DNA of 64,000 bases from Amanita rubescens (lineage: Eukaryota; Basidiomycota; Agaricomycetes; Agaricales; Amanitaceae): positions 372,001 through 436,000 of the forward strand of contig WION01000017.1 in assembly GCA_015039365.1 (NCBI GenBank), written 5' to 3'. Shown here piece after piece: positions 1 through 10,737 of the stretch; the stretch's first letter is position 1, and every line of letters begins with the position of its first letter. The notes under the pieces were generated by a model. It did not search any database. It had not been told where the DNA came from and was given only the letters and a program-made list of their open reading frames with translations. The position numbers were made by a program, and so were the translations under genes.

Positions 1-432
1 TAATGTAAGTGACCGTTATACCTTGATATTAATTCCTTCTTCAGATGTGCCTATATGTATAAGCCAAGTCAAGCTATGCCACTTCCTCTCGGAACCGGCC
101 GTGACCGTCGCCATCTCGTTTGTGCGATATGTAGCGTAGTTTACAATTTAGTGTGTTATAGATGTTGTCATTTTTCAAACTATCATTAGTTCCGATCGGG
201 GGAAATCGAGCAATGGATCATCGGAAATTCCAACTTGAGCTGGTAACTTGAACACCGTAAGTGTCGTGAACACAACAAATTGAACGGCATCAGCAGTACT
301 AGAAGCACCAGTGTATCAGAACTGTACGTAATCGAACTACTTCACAAGTAACCAACCAATGAGATTTGGGCAATAATACACCTATACGCTCGTAAGCAAC
401 ACACATGTGACGAAGAGATAAGTATGCGCACC

Positions 433-922
433 TCATTTCATTATACGCCATTTCGGATTATGATCCGCAGCTAAGAACAGGCGCGCCTTGAACTTGGTCA
501 GTTCACCGGTAGTGGGAAGGTACTTGTCAACATATGTGCGACCACGCATGTGAAAAGAGACAAAAATCGCCGCTTCTTTCTCGCCGTTGTCTCTTGGTAG
601 GCTGACATGCAGAATTGCTATTGAAGATCCCGCCACCCAAGCGGCCTGCCGCGCGATAGTCGCTTTCACATGTCGCTTAAAGGGGGCCTTCAATGCTTTG
701 TCATCATCCAGTCCTTTACTGCGTGCCTGATTCAGGTAGAACCTCTGCACGAAATTGTCGTCGATGAGGTAACCGAGTGCAACTTCTCGGCCCTTCATTT
801 CGTCTTCCAAAGGCGGTGGTTTAAAGACCTCGGTGGAAGACAAGCTAGTGTGGGGGGGATGAGCGTGAATGCCCTTAGTCTGCGCTAGTGGAAACTCACG
901 GCGTGCCTGTCGGCGCCGACAT
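433..922 (-). CDS. Unrecognised small protein family, copy 1
   Basis: Spliced model: exon 1 900-922 (starts ATG TCG GCG), intron 845-899, exon 2 433-844; 435 nt, 144 aa. I do not recognise the family. It is recognised as coding because two intact relatives in this window (1649-2140, 8888-9373) keep the same frame, a 412-nt second exon and a tiny first exon. Shared motifs include PPLED near residue 20, LGYLIDD, ARSKGL, a HVKA-IAR segment, LPR, and a C-terminal DPKW-like end (here NPKWRIMK). No signal peptide or membrane segment is visible; the protein is small, charged and probably soluble. The start was chosen because copy 3 has the same ATGTCGGCG followed by the same donor. Function unknown. 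Confidence 0.6.
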
Positions 923-1059
923 CTGGCCAAGTTGATGTAGTTTTAGTAAAACTACCTGCGGTCACACGTCACGCAAATTCACCCACCTGCATCATTGAAG
1001 TAAATTATCGAGTTCTATAAACGCCCGATTCTTTTGATTTGCCAGGCTATCTAACGAAC

Positions 1060-1245
1060 ATGGCCATCGCAATTTGTGCCAGACAGGATCCACATCTTCT
1101 ATTATCTATCTCGAAGGTGTCTTCTGGTATTGCGTCGTCAGGGTAGTAGTCCTTAACTACGATCCCCATTGAGGAAATAATAGCGTTGGAAATTGTCATT
1201 CATGACATAACGAAAGGCGTATTCGCGGCCCTTGATCTCATCTGA
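1060..1245 (-). pseudogene. Decayed copy of the small protein family
   Basis: On the minus strand, about 1140-1245 translates to a diverged version of the family core (KGRE, then a YVMNDNF segment matching YLIDDNF, then FLNGDRS) and hits a TAA where the intact copies read ARSKGL. Further downstream similarity is faint. There is no open frame, so it is read as a relic lying between copies 1 and 2. Confidence 0.5.
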
Positions 1246-1648
1246 CACACTTGGGAATCACGGTAATTGCGCCGGGCACGTACACTTACGGAGCATTTTC
1301 TGATGACATTTCGCCCGTGACACACCGCGTGTACGCTTGGAATTCTGAAGAGTGCCACTCTCGATTCCTACATGCATACGTCAGATCCATCATGTGCTAC
1401 GCATGTGAACCTGTTGAACCTGGTGCAGCCCTGAAGTAAAGCGGATTGTTAGCGTCGGTTCGATTGCTGTGGGCAAGTGGAGGTTCGGAGCCTGGAAGGC
1501 TACATAGCATTACTAATACGTAAAAAAAAATAGAACGGCACGTATCATACTATCAGAGCTGTACTACAACCGAGGTCTAGGCAATAATACACTGAATGGG
1601 TTCGTAAGAAACACGCATGCGACGAAGAGGTAAATAAATATGCGAACC

Positions 1649-2140
1649 TCATTTCAATATATGCCATTTGGGGTCATCATCAGCATCCAAGAACAGCTGC
1701 GCCTTGAACTTGGCCATCCGACGGGCAGTGGGAAGGTACGTGTCAGAAGATGTAGGACCACGCCTGTAAAGAGCGACAATAATCGCCTCTTCTTTCATTC
1801 CGCTCTCCCTTGGTAGGTTGACATTCAGAATGGCTATTGCACATCCGGCCTCCCGAGCAGCTCGCCGCGCGATAGATGCTTTCACATGTCGCCAGAAGGG
1901 GCCTTCTGATGTTGTGACATCATACAGTCCTTTACTGCGGGCCCGATTCAGCAAGAACTTGCGCACGAACTTGTCGTCGATGATGTAACCGAGCACAACC
2001 TCTCTGCCCTCCATCCCATCTTCCAAGGGTGGCAATTGAAAGTTTTTTGTGGAAGATGAGCTGGGGAAAATCAGCGTGAATGCCCTTTCTGCAAAGCGCA
2101 CGGAGGCTCACTGTATATCTGTGGCACTTACTGCCTGCAT
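1649..2140 (-). CDS. Unrecognised small protein family, copy 2
   Basis: Spliced model: exon 1 2112-2140, intron 2061-2111, exon 2 1649-2060; 441 nt, 146 aa. Exon 2 has exactly the same length (412 nt) as in copies 1 and 3 and the same acceptor context. The ATGTCGGCG start of the other copies is not preserved; the start used is an ATG slightly further upstream that keeps the frame through the conserved donor GTGAGCC. Conserved blocks: PPLED, EVVLGYIIDD, ARSKGL, LPRE, FLDADDDPKWHILK. The 3' flank (about 1560-1648) also resembles the 3' flanks of copies 1 and 3, so whole units were duplicated. Function unknown; no domain recognised. Confidence 0.6.
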
Positions 2141-2214
2141 TGGGAACAAAAGGCGCGTAGTTTAAGTTATAAATAGAACTGTACGTAAAATGATAAAATC
2201 GAACCACTTCACTA
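2125..2214. repeat. Array-unit boundary repeat (left copy)
   Basis: About 90 bp here match 8718-8805 in the same orientation. Both begin CACTTACTGC(C/T)TGCATTGGGA and contain GGCGCGTAGTTTAA, TGTACGTAAAAT and CGAACCACTTCACTA, with small indels. In copy 2 this lies just 5' of the gene, and the right copy lies just 3' of copy 3. The two matches therefore bracket the DNA that contains the NLR gene. Confidence 0.6.
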
Positions 2215-2308
2215 TAGATCCATTCGCACCTCCCGAGATGGAAACCCTCCTCCGAGTGTTCGGACTAGTACCGAAACTGAAACCGAACACGTTCGCGCCT
2301 TTGCTGGA

Positions 2309-2656
2309 TTAATTAATGCCGATGGTGCCTCTTACTGCCCCCACCATCCGCGTTTTGGAAACAATCCACTTCAATCTTTCCGTTGGTGGCTGCAGCCCAC
2401 CACTGTCGTCTAAAATCCCGATCTTGATCGAAAGAAACCTCTCTGCGAACCGACTTGACACTCCTAACCCTGTATGCTGCCAAAACTCTTTAGTGACGGC
2501 AAACGGGTGGGGGTGGAACGACACGATGTATAACGAACCCGGGTCTTGATTGATTCCCGAGTCCGTTCCCGAGTTTGTTTTTAAAACGTCGAGGCCATAA
2601 GGACGGTGTGAGTATGACCACTCCTCGACGCACCTCGCTAAACACTTTTTTTCCAA
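2309..2656 (-). pseudogene. Possible cystathionine gamma-synthase-like fragment
   Basis: A 115-aa open frame contains a segment (FWQHTGLGVSSRFAERFL) that resembles an internal stretch of fungal cystathionine gamma-synthase-type PLP enzymes, which carry a comparable FW-TG-GISSR-AE segment from memory of the family. The rest of such an enzyme (PLP lysine, N-terminal and C-terminal parts) is not found nearby on either strand. At most this is an isolated relic exon. It could be chance similarity. Confidence 0.25.
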
Positions 2657-5088
2657 GCGTCGTTCGATATAAGACCGACATTCGTCCGCGATTTTACGGG
2701 AAGGTAATAAGAGTCATTTTTCGTTATTAAGTAAACGAGTACTTTTGTTCGCATATACTCGCGAGCTGTGGCCAGAACGAACGGCGTCAGAAAAAAGAAA
2801 TCGGAAGGGGAAAGAGCTGAGTCGATCTCACCTTTTGTACGACGAGGGGAATGAAAAACCTCGGGTATCCATTTTATCGATGACGCGTTTGTCGCCTTCT
2901 TCATATCCTACGCAAAGAAACTCCAGTGCTTGGAAAGGTTCATACATAATGAACCATTATTGCTACCTCCCTCGGTCTCTTCAATCTCCAGTATCGCATC
3001 ATCATTCTCATCAACCCATTGCCCCGTGTTTTTATTGAATCCTCGCTTAGGCCCCGTGGCGCCCATAGCACGTTGTAGGGCGTAGCCAGCTGTAGTGTAA
3101 TCTTGCGCTTGTGTCTTCATCATCCGCTAAAAGTACGCCATAACTGGCGCATATGGAGTTGGAATTGGTGTTTATGGGGTATGGTCTTGTAGTCGGATAG
3201 GCATATGCGCTGGCAGTGCACTGTTCAGCGTCCCTTCGCTCTCGCTCTACACGATCCTTCATCGGCTGATAAACGTCTAAAAGGTGTGGATCGATGTGGC
3301 CTGAACGTAGCGCTCAAAACGTCTATATGACGAATCGAACAATGGGATTTATGGCGACATTGGGTGCGTTGGGGCATGGATGGAGGAGGTACCTGATTTT
3401 GTGGGCGGTGAGATTGTTCTTCAAGATGCCGTTTATGAAGAAAAGGTTAGGGTGGGAGCTTAGGGCGTGCTTGAGTCCTGCCCTTTTCATCGACCCCCGT
3501 CGCCACGGTCTTACACCACCGCCACCTCATCTTCCTATCCCGCACCGCCGATTCCAATAGCAATCCGTTTGGTGGTATCAGGAATGAAGAAGGTATGAGG
3601 AAGGACAACGATGATATCTCGGGGGTAGTCAGCAACGGACTAGTTTGTTTTGTACCGGACAGATTGTACCTTTGACGCGGATAGCGGAAACGTCATGCAT
3701 CATTTTGAGCGTTTTGAATAGAGGCTCGTCTGGCGCAGGTGCCACCGATGCCCGTCATCGCATTATCCCTGCGGATTCTGTACTCCAGCATCTTGTTCGC
3801 AGGATGGCCGCTAGAGTGTTTCTAGCAATGTTCGTGTTTGCTGAGCCACGCTTGGAATATCGTGGCTCGAGTCGGATAAAACAACGGCAGCCATGGAGGT
3901 TGGTTCGAAGCCGAATCTTCGCGTTAAAGCGCCACTGTCATGTATGTTGATTATCAAGGCGGAAGGATGGAGGATCCGGAGAGGGATAACACCTACACTG
4001 AAGCCAGCTCACCGCAGACGAGAATGCCTGTCTGTCGTTCAGACGTAAATTCTCCGGATTCGTTATTTTGTGTTCCAAGCTTCCTCGAAACTATAACAGT
4101 TTAGTCAGTTCATCTCTTTATAAAGAGAGAGGAAGCTGGACAGGGAAATTATTACCCGATTTGGCAGCACTGCCTCTACGCGTAACTACGTTTTGCGCAG
4201 ACCTCGCCAACCTCCTCGTCTCTCGTTTGAAGCGGAAACTGCACCGCTGGCAACTCGCGAGTCGCCATACATCGAATTCCGATTCTCGAAATGCCGCACA
4301 GAGTAAGTACGTACATGCTCCAAAAACAGAATCGGAGGAATTGGTTGACATTTTACTTGTCAAGCCAATGCTCAGAATACGAGGCGGAGCAGACGATTAA
4401 GTTTTCGAATATCAGGTCTATAAAGTACGTCTACGTTTTCTCACTTGTTTGTTGTACTTACGCTGACGGCGTGCAGTGAAACGCAAAAAAGTGTATTGGT
4501 TGTATCCCGGACGCAAGGAGATGATCAAATGGCGGGGAGAGGTTCTCCCACGTATATACCTGGTGGATCATGGATGTGACTGCTGGCCATGGCGCGGGGC
4601 GCCGTGAAATGCGGGACTGAAGATGGGGCGCGGGGGGCAATGACTCCTTGAATTTGGGGTACTCTAATTTGGTGATATACAGTTTTGCGACTCCTACTTG
4701 TCGTACGTGACCGTAAGCGACTCACTAGAGGTCAAGTAGCTCGCTCCAGTGCAAAGTACTTTCTGATCCAAGCGGACCTGACTGCCTTACGCCACTCTTT
4801 CCGCCGCTGCCTTACATGATTCCGGCTGCTTCTACCATAGCAACTCTTCAGGACTTGTACTTGGGACAAGGCAAACGAGACGACGATAGTCATGGTGGGC
4901 CACCAAAGTGTGATCAAAATCAAAGTGATCCAGAGCCAATCTTGGTACTGAACTCTCCGCCGTCCTACGGAAAGGAAACGTAGATGTGGAGAGTGAACGG
5001 ACCATGCCGTGGGTTTAAGCGTGAAGCGTGACGTGTGACGAGCGTTACGATCGCTCTTTCTCTTTGACAACCACACTCCCACAGAACC
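2657..5088. other. Stretch without a supportable gene
   Basis: About 2.4 kb with several 60-130 aa open frames on both strands (for example 2908-3123 and 4732-5124 minus, 3294-3560 and 4068-4400 plus). None shows a recognisable domain, signal peptide, or an exon chain that extends the frame. CpG is frequent, in contrast to the NLR gene that follows. It may contain the promoter of the NLR gene at its right end. Confidence 0.5.
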
Positions 5089-8000
5089 ATGAGTAACCAA
5101 AACCACATTATAGCGGACAACCAACCCACCTTTCCAATTGTGGCCAGCTCAGGTGGCAATTTGCTCACTGGAGCTCAGAATGTTATTGTCACAGGTAGCC
5201 AGTTGTTTGGGATCCATGGGAACTACTATGTATGTAACTTTGGGTTAATGTGATGATATCAATTATCATGATTTTAGCAAATAATCTCTGGCCATCACCC
5301 AGCTGTATCTCCTGATATGCTACCACCCTTGCCTCCTCTGAAGCATTCCAGCACTATGTTTACAGGTCGTGGTAAATACTTAGAGAGACTAAAGGATTAT
5401 TTTGGCTTGAGTACTACAGGACAAAGGAAGTCATTTCTTTTGCATGGTATGGGAGGTATTGGCAAGACCCAGATTTGCCTTAAATTCATTGAAAAACATG
5501 AAACTTTGTGAGTGCTACTAGACAGTTTACATAGCTACATAATTGAGTATCCTACACAGGTTTTCTGACATATTTTGGATTGATGCTTCTTCAGAGAGTA
5601 CCATTGACCTCAGACTCAAGCAAATTGCTCAGGCAAATAGTGCCACTGCTGAAGCTGCCTCTTCAGCTGGATCTGCTCTCAAGTGGATTTCTAAGAGGTT
5701 GAATTGGTTGATGATATATGATAATGCAGATGGTGGATACCAAATAGTAGAAAAGTTCCTTCCTCCTGGAGATGAAGGAAATATCTTGATAACAAGCAGG
5801 AATTTGGAATTGATGAGAATCACAGAGAATTTAATGGAGGTTCTTGAAATGGGAGAAGAGGAGGCACTATCTCTGCTGTCAAAATCAGCCAGGCTGGATT
5901 ACAGATCAGAGAATATGCAAACAAAGGGAAAACAACTTATTTCCAAGCTGGGAGGCATTCCACTTGCAATTGACCAAGCTGGGGCATATATGCTAGCTTG
6001 TAAATCCCCCCTTGATGATTACCTGGAATTATATGCCAAGAATCATGATGAATTAATGTCTAATCCTTTATTCAAAGGAGCATCTGATTATGGATCATGC
6101 ACCTATGGAACTTGGGAAATCTCAATGAAAGAAATTGAAGCAAGAGCTGCAAAAAAAACAAATCCTGAAGCTATAGCAGCTGAGAGTGCACTTGCGCTAC
6201 ATCAGATAATTGCATTTTTGCATCATGAGAATATACCAGAAGAGTTGTTCAGAAATGCTGCAGAGAACTACAAGAAGAGGAACATTGATGAAGAAGAGGA
6301 ATCTGGTCTCCCACTTTCAATAACAATGTTAAACTCTAAGGTGTTGTTCTTGGATGAGAATGGGGAATGGAATAAAATGCAATTTCAATTAGGAATTCAA
6401 GTGCTGCTGTCATTTTCTCTGATTAAGAGCACTGGGAAAGTTTATTCAGTCCACCCTTTAGTGCATGCTTGGAGCAGGAATAGAGTGCCAAACATGGACA
6501 TTGTACACCAGCTTCTTATGGCAAAGGCATTTCTAGCCTGTTCTGTGGAGTTGGACTATGAGATTGACAATTATGAATATTGTCAGTTACTTGCACCACA
6601 CATGAGGACAATGAATAATCAGGCAGCACAGCTAAATCTTGACAACTTCTACTATGATGAATGTGATCGATTTTCACTTGTATTCCATCGTGTTGGGAAC
6701 TGGAATGAAATGGAAAAGCTAAGGATGTGGATGTTGGAAAGGCAGAAAGCAAGTCTTGCACCAAAGCATCCCCTTGTTCTGAATAGCATGGCTCATCTAG
6801 CATCCACATACTGGAATCAGGGGAGGTGGGATGAGGCAGAGAAGCTTTTTGTAGAAGTCATGGAGGCAAGGAAACAAAAGCTTGGATCACAGCACCCAGA
6901 CACTCTTAGAAGCTTGGCTAATTTAGCATCCACATACAGGAACCAGGGGAGGTGGGATGAGGCAGAAAAGCTGGGGGTAGAAGTCATGGAGGCAAGGAAA
7001 CAAAAGCTTGGATCACAGCACCCAGACACTCTTAGCAGCTTGGCTAATTTAGCATCCACATATTGGAATCAAGGGAGGTGGGATGAGGCAGAGAAGCTTT
7101 TTGTAGAAGTCGTGGAGGCAAGCAAAGAAAAGCTTGGATCACATCACCCAGACACTCTTAGCAGCTTGGCTAATCTAGCATCCACATACAGGAACCAGGG
7201 AAGGTGGGATGAGGCAGAGAAGCTGGAGGTAGAAGTCATGGAGGCAAGGAAACAAAAGCTTGGATCACATCACCCATACACTCTTAGCAGCTTGGCTAAT
7301 TTAGCATCCACATATTGGAATCAAGGGAGGTGGGATGAGGCAGAGAAGCTGGATGTAGAAGTCATGGAGGCAAGGAAAGAAAAGCTTGGATCACAGCACC
7401 CAGACACTCTTAGCAGCTTGGCTAATCTAGCATCCACATACAGGAACCAGGGAAGGTGGGATGAGGCAGAGAAGCTGGAGGTAGAAGTCATGGAGGCAAG
7501 GAAACAAAAGCTTGGATCACATCACCCACACACTCTTAGCAGCTTGGCTAATTTAGCATCCACATACAGGAACCAGGGGAGATGGGATGAGGCAGAGAAG
7601 CTTTTTGTAGAAGTCATGGAGGCAAGGAAAGAAAAGCTTGGATCACAGCACCCAGACACTCTTAGCAGCTTGGCTAATTTAGCATCCACATACTGGAACC
7701 AGGGAAGGTGGAATGAGGCAGAGAAGCTTTTTGTAGAAGTCATGGAGACAAGCAGGGAAAAGCTTGGATCACATCACCCAGACACTCTTAGCGACATGGC
7801 TAATTTAGCATCCACATACTGGAAGCAGGGGAGGTGGGATGAGGCAGAGAAGCTGGAGGTAGAAGTCATGGAGATAAGGAAAGAAAGGCTTGGTTCAGAG
7901 CACCCAGACACTCTTGTCAGCATGGCTAATCTGGCACTTACATATAGGAAACAGGGAAGGTTGAATGAGGGTAATGATTTACTTTCTCAAGCTGTCCAAT

Positions 8001-8128
8001 TGATGGAAGCTAAGATGGGATCCCAGCATCCAACCACAATTCACTTCAGGGAAATGTTCAAGCCCGCTGAAGTTGACAGGACACAGACAGGAAGGCCCAA
8101 TAGGGATTCAGATACCCATTCACATTAA
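5089..8128 (+). CDS. NLR-like protein: NB-ARC NTPase with TPR repeats
   Basis: Exons 5089-5229, 5278-5507, 5560-8128 sum to 2940 nt, 979 aa in one frame. A short N-terminal region (residues about 24-55) has spaced Gly-Asn pairs (TGAQN, HGNYYQ), then FTGR and a P-loop GMGGIGKT (about 104-111), a Walker B-like LMIYDN (about 172), a sensor-like ILITSRN, GGIPLAIDQAG, and HPLVHAW at the end of the winged-helix region. Ten 42-aa TPR-like units follow (about 534-953) with a degenerate unit before them. NTP-driven oligomerising sensors of this type mediate non-self recognition and programmed cell death in fungi; the ligand here is unknown. The start ATG is the first in the frame upstream of the two introns. 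CpG is nearly absent and Arg codons are almost all AGA/AGG, unlike the neighbours. An acquired or methylation-eroded gene are both possible. Confidence 0.88.
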
Positions 8129-8590
8129 TCAATTGTATCATAGTGGGCAATGAGGAATGTCAGGTTTTTATAGTTAAGCCTCAGCCATCATGCAGTAGTG
8201 TAAAGGAATGATTGAATGCAGTGTACCTCTATAGTCAACTCTGGTAAAGTACTAAGCAGTTTGATTAAGTGAGTCTTTGAACAACAGTGTGGTGTCCCTC
8301 TGTTATCATGTAGAAGGTGGAGGTGTCAGAGGTGCCAGTGAGCTTTTAATATGGTTTTTAGCTTCAGCTTCATACCCAAAACCAAAGGTAGGATGTTGGA
8401 ATGATATTGGAACACTGTACCATGCAACCTTTCACATTTGGTCTTGTGTTGACTGGTGGAGAAACAGGCTCCCATCATCCATGTCACAAATGGCCACAAT
8501 CATGCTTGTGGCTTCTAAAGATATGTGGTAGTATGAGACACATATGAGCCACTCATAGTTGGATACAACAAGAATACATATGTAGCTCCT
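5090..8590. other. CpG-depleted segment
   Basis: Counting by eye, only about nine CG dinucleotides occur in about 3.5 kb, while the 100 bp on each side contain several each. The left edge lies within about 50 bp of the NLR start codon. The right edge is about 460 bp past its stop (first CpGs again at GGCCGCTGG near 8592). Introns and the 3' untranslated region are depleted as well, so this is not only codon choice. Confidence 0.8.
6791..8050 (+). repeat. Ten 126-bp tandem repeats encoding TPR units
   Basis: Ten in-frame units of 126 bp (42 aa) with the core ANLASTY-NQGRWDEAEKL. Most units differ only at a few codons: W/R after ASTY, F/G/E/D after EAEKL, Q/E after ARK, Q/H in GS-HP, and D/Y/H before TL. 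The first unit starts AHLAS and the tenth is the most diverged and caps the array. The near identity at DNA level indicates recent unit duplication or gene conversion. Confidence 0.85.
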
Positions 8591-8717
8591 GGCCGCTGGG
8601 GAAAAGTCCCTGTTGCAGAAACCGGACAGCATAGAGTCTAGAGACGTTCACTGGCTCTCGAACTGAGCCACATTCAACACCACTTCAAAAGGTCATCCTT
8701 GTCTTCCACTGTAGTAG

Positions 8718-8805
8718 CACTTACTGCTTGCATTGGGAATCGTACTTCAAAAACAATGGCGCGTAGTTTAAATAGAAATGTACGTAAAATCGAACCACTT
8801 CACTA
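8718..8805. repeat. Array-unit boundary repeat (right copy)
   Basis: Partner of 2125-2214, same orientation. It continues directly into the 3' flank shared by all family copies (ATTTGGGCAATGATACAC and CGTAAGCAATACGCAT). Confidence 0.6.
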
Positions 8806-8887
8806 CGAACCAGTGAAATTTGGGCAATGATACACTGAACGTGATCGTAAGCAATACGCATTTAACGAAGAGATAAATATGCGGACC

Positions 8888-9373
8888 TCATTTCAATATA
8901 TGCCATTTAGGATCATCATCAGCATCTAAGAATAGCTGCGCCTTGAACTTGGCCATTCGACGAGCAGTGGGGCGGTGCGTGTCAGAATATGTGGGATCAC
9001 GCCTGTAAAAAGCGGCAATAATCGCCTCTTCTTCCGCCCCGCTCTCTCTTGGTAGGCTAACATGCAGAACTGCTACTGGCCATCCGGCCTCCTGAGCAGC
9101 GTGCCGTGCTATAAACGCTTTCATATGTCGCCTGAAGGGGCCTGCTGATGTTTTGACATCGCACCGTCCTTTACTGCGTGCCCGATTCAGGAAGAACTTG
9201 TGCAAGAACTTGTCGTCGATGAGATAACCGAGTACAACTTCTTGGTTCTTCATTTCGTCTTCCAAGGGTGGCAATGGAAAGTTCTTGGCGGAGGATGAGC
9301 TGGGGAGGGGTCAGCGTGAATGGACTTTATCTGCACAGTGCACGGAGGCTCACCGTGCATCCTTCGCCGACAT
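8888..9373 (-). CDS. Unrecognised small protein family, copy 3
   Basis: Exon 1 9354-9373 (ATGTCGGCG start, identical to copy 1 in its first nine bases), intron 9300-9353, exon 2 8888-9299; 432 nt, 143 aa. Exon 2 is 412 nt, as in the other copies, and ends in the same DADDDPKWHILK C-terminus as copy 2. Conserved blocks PPLEDEMK, VVLGYLIDDKF, ARSKG, LPRE. It lies on the other side of the NLR segment from copies 1 and 2. The conserved split of the start codon exon across three diverged copies is the main evidence that the family is genuinely expressed. Function unknown. Confidence 0.6.
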
Positions 9374-9559
9374 TTCACTTGTTGCTAGGTGGACGGTGAA
9401 GACAGAGCATCGAAGTTGAACGTTGAACTGTCACTGACTGTCACGCGTCACGGCCTATCTTGCGAATCAATATCAGCGGGACTCGATTCTAAGGAGCTAG
9501 CCATGTCAGGCGAAAGGTGGGCACGGGGCCAGTGCTTTGAGAAGAATCATAATATGTAA

Positions 9560-9960
9560 ACGAATCGAACGGCATTTACAAGCACCAGGGTATCGTGCGA
9601 TTTCACTCCCAGGGTAATGTGCCCGTAAGCAACACGCATGCAAGGAAGAGATTAATATGTAGAGTGCACATACCTCATCGACCCGTGGGGAAGTGCTTGT
9701 CGTGTTCGCGAAGAAAGCGACAATAATCGCCGTTTCTTCGACCCTAGGCTTGCTCGGTCTAACGAGCAGTATTCCGCGCTAGTGACGTTTTCTCAACTCT
9801 CTTGAAGAAGCTTTCCGGGATCTGGACTTTGGCGCTATCCGCCCCAGGGTCTGAGCATAAATGAGATTGTTTTTGAATCAGGGGAGACTCACTAGTAGGC
9901 CTATCAGCACTGGCCACCGTGACGTGGAATCAACATCGAGTTCTATATATAAAAACCCAG
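9560..9960 (-). pseudogene. Decayed fifth copy of the small protein family
   Basis: The 3' flank common to the family is recognisable (CGAACGGCATTTACAAGCACCAGG, then CGTAAGCAACACGCATGCAAGGAAGAGATTAATATG), followed by a shortened body with GGGGAAGTGCTTGTC and GCGACAATAATCGCCGTTTCTTC, matching internal parts of copies 1-3. Large deletions and stops leave no usable frame. Confidence 0.5.
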
Positions 9961-10737
9961 CCACTTTACCGACAGAAGGTTTACAAGGCACATTCTCAGT
10001 CCCTGAACTCGGCAGGCACGCTTGGCAGCTTCGGAAGACGATGTAATGCGTGTATGCGCTGAGAACGCATACTTACAGATCAATTTTCGATGACATTTCG
10101 CCCGCACAACGCGTGTTTCCTCGACTTGAGCTGTTCGTTTTCCAAACCAAGGATTTTACGAGATAGGAGATAGCAGAGAGCCAGGGCCATCGTTTTCTGC
10201 GCACGTAAAGTCAAAAAATTTCGACCGGCAAGTCCGTGGGTACCAGTAACCAAGCCACGAGGACGAGGGTCGTTCTCAAACGTGCAACGGAAGTTACGGG
10301 CCGAACGCCGTCTCCTGTTAAGTGGGTCTGCGCGGCGGTAGCGGAGAACCCTAGATTAAGGTTAGGGTCAATCACACGTTGTGATCGACGTGGACCCGCT
10401 GATAAGCGAGAGAAGCAACCGTCGTTTGTGAACACCAACTTCTCTAGTACGGTAAGCCCGCGTTTCTCTCGTCTCTCGCTTTCTCTTCACATCGCCTCGC
10501 ACAGCCAACGGATCGACGAATGGAGTCTTGAATTGCCGAGGCGTCCATTGGACCTCCCTCCCCTTTTCAAGCAAAACTCAGCCGGATTTTGATCCTTCGT
10601 CTTCGACAAACTACTCTTTTTCACTCGATCGCACATCTCTGCCTCGTGGCAACCACTACTCATTGCTCTTCACCACTCACACACGCACCGCCACTCGATA
10701 CAATACAACAACTTAGAGGTACACTGGTACCCTCTTC
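9961..10737. other. Upstream region of the GCN2-type gene
   Basis: Non-coding as far as can be seen. 10058-10122 resembles 1275-1340 (both contain TGATGACATTTCGCCCG or nearly so and a CGCGTGT segment), so it belongs to the left-end segmental duplications. At 10347-10368 an AACCCTAG and a TTAGGGT stand in inverted orientation, 370-390 bp before the start codon. Pyrimidine-rich tracts occur in the last 150 bp before the ATG. Confidence 0.45.

Noticed and set aside
3047..3262. Overlapping minus-strand frames 2908-3123 and 3047-3262
   Set aside because: They cannot be joined by a plausible intron into one protein, and neither resembles a known family.
6791..8050. Regular tandem repeats, first considered as a CRISPR-like or satellite array
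   Set aside because: The unit is 126 bp, in frame with the NLR gene, and codes for TPR helices.
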